DNA of 64,000 bases from Eubacterium sp. AF36-5BH (lineage in GTDB: Bacteria > Bacillota > Clostridia > Lachnospirales > Lachnospiraceae). A model generated the notes under the pieces. The model had not been told where the DNA came from. It made no database searches and was given only the letters and a program-made list of their open reading frames with translations. Every line of letters begins with the position of its first letter. The stretch's first letter is position 1. Made by a program: the position numbers and the translations under genes. This document shows, piece by piece, positions 60,451-64,000 of this stretch. The stretch is from contig NZ_QTVG01000002.1 of NCBI RefSeq assembly GCF_003460505.1, positions 1-64,000 on the forward strand, in the 5' to 3' direction.

Positions 60451-61717
60451 GTTCTTATTTTTACTGGTAGAAATACTGGCTATTGTTTATTTAATACATA
60501 ATATAGTAGGTGTTTCAGTTAAAGTTGATGTGTATTTAATTATGTTGTTAGCAATTGGCTTAGGAATAACAATAGCTATTATTAATGATTTAATATGGGA
60601 TAAAGGGGTTTGCATAGTGTATGGACTTCTTGGACTATACGTGGTTGTAGAACTGAAGAAAAGAATGGTGGATGCAATATGTATTTGTGGTGTGGCATTG
60701 TGTCTGGTTACAGTTTTGCAGACAGTTTTGTTCTTGCCAATGGGGTTGCTTTACTATTTGGTGCCTTATGAAGATTTGCTGGTTCTAATAACTAATGGCG
60801 GAGTTTTTATTATTTTAAAATTACTAAAGAAAACTAACATATACAGTAAGACTAAGGAATTTCTTGAAAATAGCGGGATAAAAATAATTATATCTATGTT
60901 TGTTCTAATATACATTTATTTTTATTTTGCCCATATTTTCAAAATTACAGGTAAAATTCCTATTGAAATATATGCCATGATGTTGGCGTTCATGTTGGTT
61001 ACTGCGTATATAATTTACAGTTTGCAAAAGTCCAATTACATGCTGAAACTTAAGGAAGATGAAATAAATATTTCAAGAATGTGCAGTGAATCTTTTGAAC
61101 AGCTGATTAATCATGCAAGGAAAAATCAACATGATTTTCATAATCATCTTTTAGCAATCAAAGGGATGCAACATTCAATAAAAGATTTTGATGAATTAGT
61201 AAAAAAACAAGAAAAATATATTCAGAAAATAAAAGAAAATAACAGATACGACAGTATATTGTATACAATACAGGAACCTATTTTGGCAGGCTACGTTTTT
61301 AACAAAGTTTCAGAAATAGAAAATGAAAAAATCAGAGTTCATTATAATTTTGCTGTTACCACAAAAAGAATCGAATATATATCAATATTTCATTTAAATG
61401 AAATAATTGGAATACTTTTAGATAATGCTAAAGAAGCAGTTGAACAAATGGAAGAAGCTAGGCGAAATATTAATTTTCATATAATGGAAACAGTGGATAA
61501 GCTGACCATTAAGGTTACAAACATTAGTGAAAAAATAGAACAGAATAAAATTATAGAACTGTTTAAGGAAGGGTACAGTTCAAAAGAAAATCATGGTGGA
61601 CTTGGTCTTAGAAAAATTAAAGAACTAGCAGACAAGTACAGCTATGATATTATGCCTTATAATCAAATGATTAATAATGAAAATCATATTGTATTTGAAA
61701 TTGTAATTTACAAGTAG
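60443..61717 (+). CDS. AgrC-like GHKL histidine kinase
   Basis: The 424-residue protein has six hydrophobic helices (about 1-195), then a cytosolic kinase. The phospho-acceptor is probably H230 in NQHDFHNHLLAIKGM; the GHKL ATPase has an N-box in IIGILLDNAKEAVEQ and a G-box in NHGGLGLRKIKELADKY. The layout is that of AgrC, the receptor for an autoinducing peptide. The ATG overlaps the regulator's end, so production is coupled. Confidence 0.88.
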   Translation: MIEFLFLLVEILAIVYLIHNIVGVSVKVDVYLIMLLAIGLGITIAIINDLIWDKGVCIVYGLLGLYVVVELKKRMVDAICICGVALCLVTVLQTVLFLPMGLLYYLVPYEDLLVLITNGGVFIILKLLKKTNIYSKTKEFLENSGIKIIISMFVLIYIYFYFAHIFKITGKIPIEIYAMMLAFMLVTAYIIYSLQKSNYMLKLKEDEINISRMCSESFEQLINHARKNQHDFHNHLLAIKGMQHSIKDFDELVKKQEKYIQKIKENNRYDSILYTIQEPILAGYVFNKVSEIENEKIRVHYNFAVTTKRIEYISIFHLNEIIGILLDNAKEAVEQMEEARRNINFHIMETVDKLTIKVTNISEKIEQNKIIELFKEGYSSKENHGGLGLRKIKELADKYSYDIMPYNQMINNENHIVFEIVIYK

Positions 61718-61796
61718 AACATATTAAGTTGGAATTATAAACCAAATACAAACAATATTGTATATAAAATTTCAAGATATAACTAGAATGAAAATA

Positions 61797-61840
61797 AAAG
61801 ATGAAGTGCTTTTGTTAAACAGAAACACTTCATCTTTTTC
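61797..61840. terminator. Bidirectional terminator between agrC and agrD
   Basis: AAAAGATGAAGTG (61797-61809) pairs with CACTTCATCTTTT (61826-61838), with U-runs available on both strands. It ends agrBD (-) and can stop the kinase transcript (+). Confidence 0.85.
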
Positions 61841-61846
61841 TTTTAA

Positions 61847-61978
61847 TTATTCTTCAAAATCAGGATATTCTGGCTCGCCTAAAAGACATAAACTGAATTT
61901 TGAAAATCTAATCCAAATAGTTAATGCAAGACAAAAATTGCAAATTGTATGCATTGTAGATAATTTGATTTTTCTCAT
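61847..61978 (-). CDS. agrD: AgrD-like autoinducing peptide precursor
   Basis: The 43-residue peptide has an amphipathic N-terminal leader (MRKIKLSTMHTICNFCLALT). A candidate signal core ending in Cys-Leu-Leu-Gly follows (FSKFSLCLLG), then an acidic tail GEPEYPDFEE. The GEPE-x-P step is the conserved C-terminal recognition part cut by AgrB. The thiolactone would form on Cys31. Its ATG overlaps the agrB stop by one base (TAATG), so translation is coupled. Exact ring boundaries are inference. A plus-strand frame over the same stretch is not credible. Confidence 0.85.
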   Translation of the reverse strand: MRKIKLSTMHTICNFCLALTIWIRFSKFSLCLLGEPEYPDFEE

Positions 61979-62547
61979 TAATACAGACCTCTCTTTCGTA
62001 AAATTTTGGCAACTACAAGTTGAAAAACATGAAGCAGAATAGTTTGGTAAATAACCTGTATATATAAATTCCCAATTTCCATCAAATTGAAAATGCCAGC
62101 TAAAATAATAAAAAATATAATTACACTAACAGAAATAATCTTGCATTGGATAATTGTTTTCTCGTTTGCCTTAGGTCTGAGAGGTGAGGCTATAGGACCG
62201 ACTTTTAACAATGCATGTATAAAAATAAAAGAGGAAACAACCATAGAACCATACGAAACCGTAACTAAGTCAGGCAAAATCATAGTAGTCATCAGGAACA
62301 GAAAAAGTGTTGAAATAAAGCACATAAAGTAATTATTAAAATGTAGACCACCGCCATTAGTTCTAAGAATAAATAGAAAAATAAATGAAATTGCAAATAC
62401 ATCTAGTCTATGTAAAAAATAAAATATTATTGCAAGTAAAAAAATTTTACTGGCTTCATAAACAATACATGTAAGAACATACTTTGCCATTAGCAGTTCA
62501 TTATGAGTGTAGTTGTATTCAGTTTCAAGTTCACTAAATATATTCAT
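61978..62547 (-). CDS. agrB: AgrB-like peptide-processing membrane protease
   Basis: The 189-residue protein has five to six helices and the AgrB active site, H69 in GGGLHF and C76 in YFMCFIS. The usual preceding Arg is kept in ILRTNGGG. It should cut AgrD at the tail and help form the cyclic thiolactone. GGGAG precedes the ATG. It is followed by agrD with a one-base overlap, and agrA/agrC-like genes converge from the left. Confidence 0.92.
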   Translation of the reverse strand: MNIFSELETEYNYTHNELLMAKYVLTCIVYEASKIFLLAIIFYFLHRLDVFAISFIFLFILRTNGGGLHFNNYFMCFISTLFLFLMTTMILPDLVTVSYGSMVVSSFIFIHALLKVGPIASPLRPKANEKTIIQCKIISVSVIIFFIILAGIFNLMEIGNLYIQVIYQTILLHVFQLVVAKILRKRGLY

Positions 62548-62775
62548 TTAAAACTCCCATACTTTTATTAGCCCAAAAGCCATTTAAGTATAGAAGCAAT
62601 TACAGGAAGTAAACGAAAATTATGAAAAAGTATGTTAAATGGCAAAAAAACGCACAATAAAAATAATAGAACAAGGGAACAGAGCCGCTAGGCAGGAAAA
62701 ATATAATCACCTTAATTTTAAAATTATGGTATAATACAATGGTTACATATTTATTAATTATAAGATGGAGAATAT

Positions 62776-63621
62776 ATGAACTTAGATAACGAAAAAAGTA
62801 GTAAAGGAAAGTTCTTTGGATATTTAATATGTACAGACTGTGATGGAACACTTACCTATGATATTGGAAAGGTTTCAGAAAAGAACGTTGGGGCAATTAA
62901 ATATTTCCAAAGTGAAGGTGGACTGTTTACACTTGCAACAGGTCGTTTTCCTAATCATTTGGAAATGTTTAAAGGACAATTTGAAATCAATGCCCCTATG
63001 GCTTCTTTAAATGGAACATTATTATATGATACAAAAAATAATAAGCCCATAAAAACATGGACGGTTTCATCGAAAAAGTGTCTTAATATGATTAAGTACA
63101 TATTAGAAAAATATGATATATGGGAACTTTGGATTAATGGTGTTACAAGTGAAGGCAAATTCACCGGTGTGGGTTATAAGCCTTCTGAACATAAAAAAGG
63201 TGATGGCAGTATAGATGAAACATTTAATGAGATGCCTTTTGAAATATTTAAGATAGTAGTAATGCAACCGGAGAATTTAACATATATTATTCAAAAGGAT
63301 TTAAAAGAAAAGTTCGGTCAGGAATTTAGATTTGATACAAGCTGGGCTAACGGGCTTGAAATACAAAGTATTGACAGCGGAAAAGGTGTTGCTGTTAAGT
63401 ACATGAAGGAAAATGTATGCAAAAATGTTCATACTACTATTGGCATAGGTGATTATGAAAATGATTTGTCATTACTTGAAAGCTCTGACATTGGCTATGC
63501 TGTAGATAATGCTATAGACAGTGTGAAAGAAGCAGCAGACAGAATAACAGTTGCAAATACAAATGATGCAATAGCTGCCATAATTGAGGAACTGGAAAAT
63601 AACATAGATGCAAAACAATAG
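62776..63621 (+). CDS. Cof-type HAD-IIB phosphatase
   Basis: The 281-residue protein has LICTDCDGTLTYD (motif I), TLATGRFPNH (motif II) and IGIGDYENDLSLLESSDIGYAV (motif IV), with a C2 cap between. Such enzymes dephosphorylate sugar phosphates, FMN or PLP. Substrate cannot be read. TATAAT about 45 bases upstream is a likely -10, with a weak -35. A small membrane protein gene follows after nine bases. Confidence 0.87.
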   Translation: MNLDNEKSSKGKFFGYLICTDCDGTLTYDIGKVSEKNVGAIKYFQSEGGLFTLATGRFPNHLEMFKGQFEINAPMASLNGTLLYDTKNNKPIKTWTVSSKKCLNMIKYILEKYDIWELWINGVTSEGKFTGVGYKPSEHKKGDGSIDETFNEMPFEIFKIVVMQPENLTYIIQKDLKEKFGQEFRFDTSWANGLEIQSIDSGKGVAVKYMKENVCKNVHTTIGIGDYENDLSLLESSDIGYAVDNAIDSVKEAADRITVANTNDAIAAIIEELENNIDAKQ

Positions 63622-63630
63622 GAGAAAAGA

Positions 63631-64000
63631 ATGAATAAGAAAGTTAAAATAACAGCTATAGCGTTAGTGGTTATAGTGCTTTTAGTAATACTTGTAACTT
63701 GCTTTAGTAATAAAGAAGATACGAATAATATAAATGAAACAACTGTTGAAACAACATCAGCTAAAGAAAAAATAAAAACAAATTTTACCACAGAGAGAGA
63801 AGAAGAAGAAGAAGAAGAAGAAGAAGAAACAGACACAAAAGAGTATGCAACTTTACCTGAAGTAACTGAAACAGAGAATAATGAAACAACTGATTATTTT
63901 CAGAATGTAAGTGTGTATGAGGAAACAACAAAGAAAAGTAAAAAATCAAAAAAGAAGAAGAACACAGATAAAAAAGAGTCAGAAGCATATCCTGGTGAAA
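63631..64000 (+). CDS. Membrane-anchored low-complexity protein, 3' end beyond window
   Basis: AGGAG precedes the ATG. The visible 123 codons give one N-terminal helix (KITAIALVVIVLLVILVTCF, residues 6-25). A Thr/Glu-rich stretch with ten consecutive Glu from a (GAA)10 tract (63799-63828) follows, then a Lys-rich block (KKSKKSKKKK). It resembles the linker of other exported proteins in this window. The functional domain is off the right edge. Confidence 0.7.
   Translation, partial: MNKKVKITAIALVVIVLLVILVTCFSNKEDTNNINETTVETTSAKEKIKTNFTTEREEEEEEEEEETDTKEYATLPEVTETENNETTDYFQNVSVYEETTKKSKKSKKKKNTDKKESEAYPGE

Noticed and set aside
61758..62042. Plus-strand 94-residue ORF
   Set aside because: It runs opposite to agrD and the agrB end, lacks a ribosome site, and its protein has no family features.

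Overview
The window is AT-rich and looks like a chromosome segment of a Gram-positive anaerobe of the Clostridia, most likely Lachnospiraceae. The signs are strong AGGAGG-type ribosome-binding sites, many secreted Lys-rich wall proteins with Thr/Glu/Pro linkers, intrinsic terminators, a TPP riboswitch, YesM/YesN regulators beside a CUT1 sugar ABC transporter, and an Agr-type peptide pheromone locus. I see no rRNA, tRNA, CRISPR array, prophage or intact insertion sequence. The family-level placement is inference.

Layout. 0-3.3 kb: decayed TspO gene, then two secreted wall enzymes (M14 carboxypeptidase, Amidase_3). 3.3-7.2 kb: remnants and a repeat, a VOC protein, two small unknowns, and an ECF sigma/anti-sigma pair. 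7.4-10.8 kb: accessory module, a frameshifted patatin phospholipase fused to a degenerate PARG-like domain and a C-terminal NADAR domain, followed by a HEPN-like protein. This is my best candidate for an undescribed conflict or defence system. 10.9-20.7 kb: secreted propeller-like protein, Na+-coupled NSS transporter, mgtE with a leader peptide and attenuator-like hairpin, gamma-carbonic-anhydrase-like protein, Nudix hydrolase, GH25 lysozyme, and housekeeping or unknown genes. 21-25.2 kb: M18 aminopeptidase, cupin, DUF4230 and DUF1846 proteins. 25.6-30.7 kb: a very large secreted metallopeptidase with three discoidin-like domains, then a strip of decayed genes. 30.8-35.3 kb: thiamin salvage operon under a TPP riboswitch (thiM, thiE, HAD phosphatase, thiD, cytX). 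35.4-46.9 kb: YesL/YesN/YesM divergent from an ABC importer, GH65 phosphorylase, HAD phosphatase and nagB. 47-51 kb: MATE exporter with a MarR regulator, a second divergent MarR regulator with a visible promoter-operator, a GC-rich structured element, and a FUSC-family membrane protein. 51.2-53.5 kb: glucose-type PTS permease whose ribosome-binding site lies inside a terminator hairpin. 53.9-57.9 kb: pdxST, azlCD and a LysR regulator. 58-62.5 kb: secreted protein, LytTR regulator plus GHKL kinase convergent with agrB-agrD. 62.8-64 kb: Cof-type HAD hydrolase and the start of a membrane protein.

The genes mostly serve gut-type saccharolytic life: carbohydrate import and phosphorolysis, vitamin B1 salvage and B6 synthesis, wall remodelling, drug export and quorum sensing. 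Three genes (TspO, patatin fusion, MarR) are broken by single-base indels in homopolymer runs. These may be real decay or phase variation, but base-calling error must be excluded. A dispersed hairpin repeat (about 30-130 bp, at least five copies) occurs near gene 3' ends.
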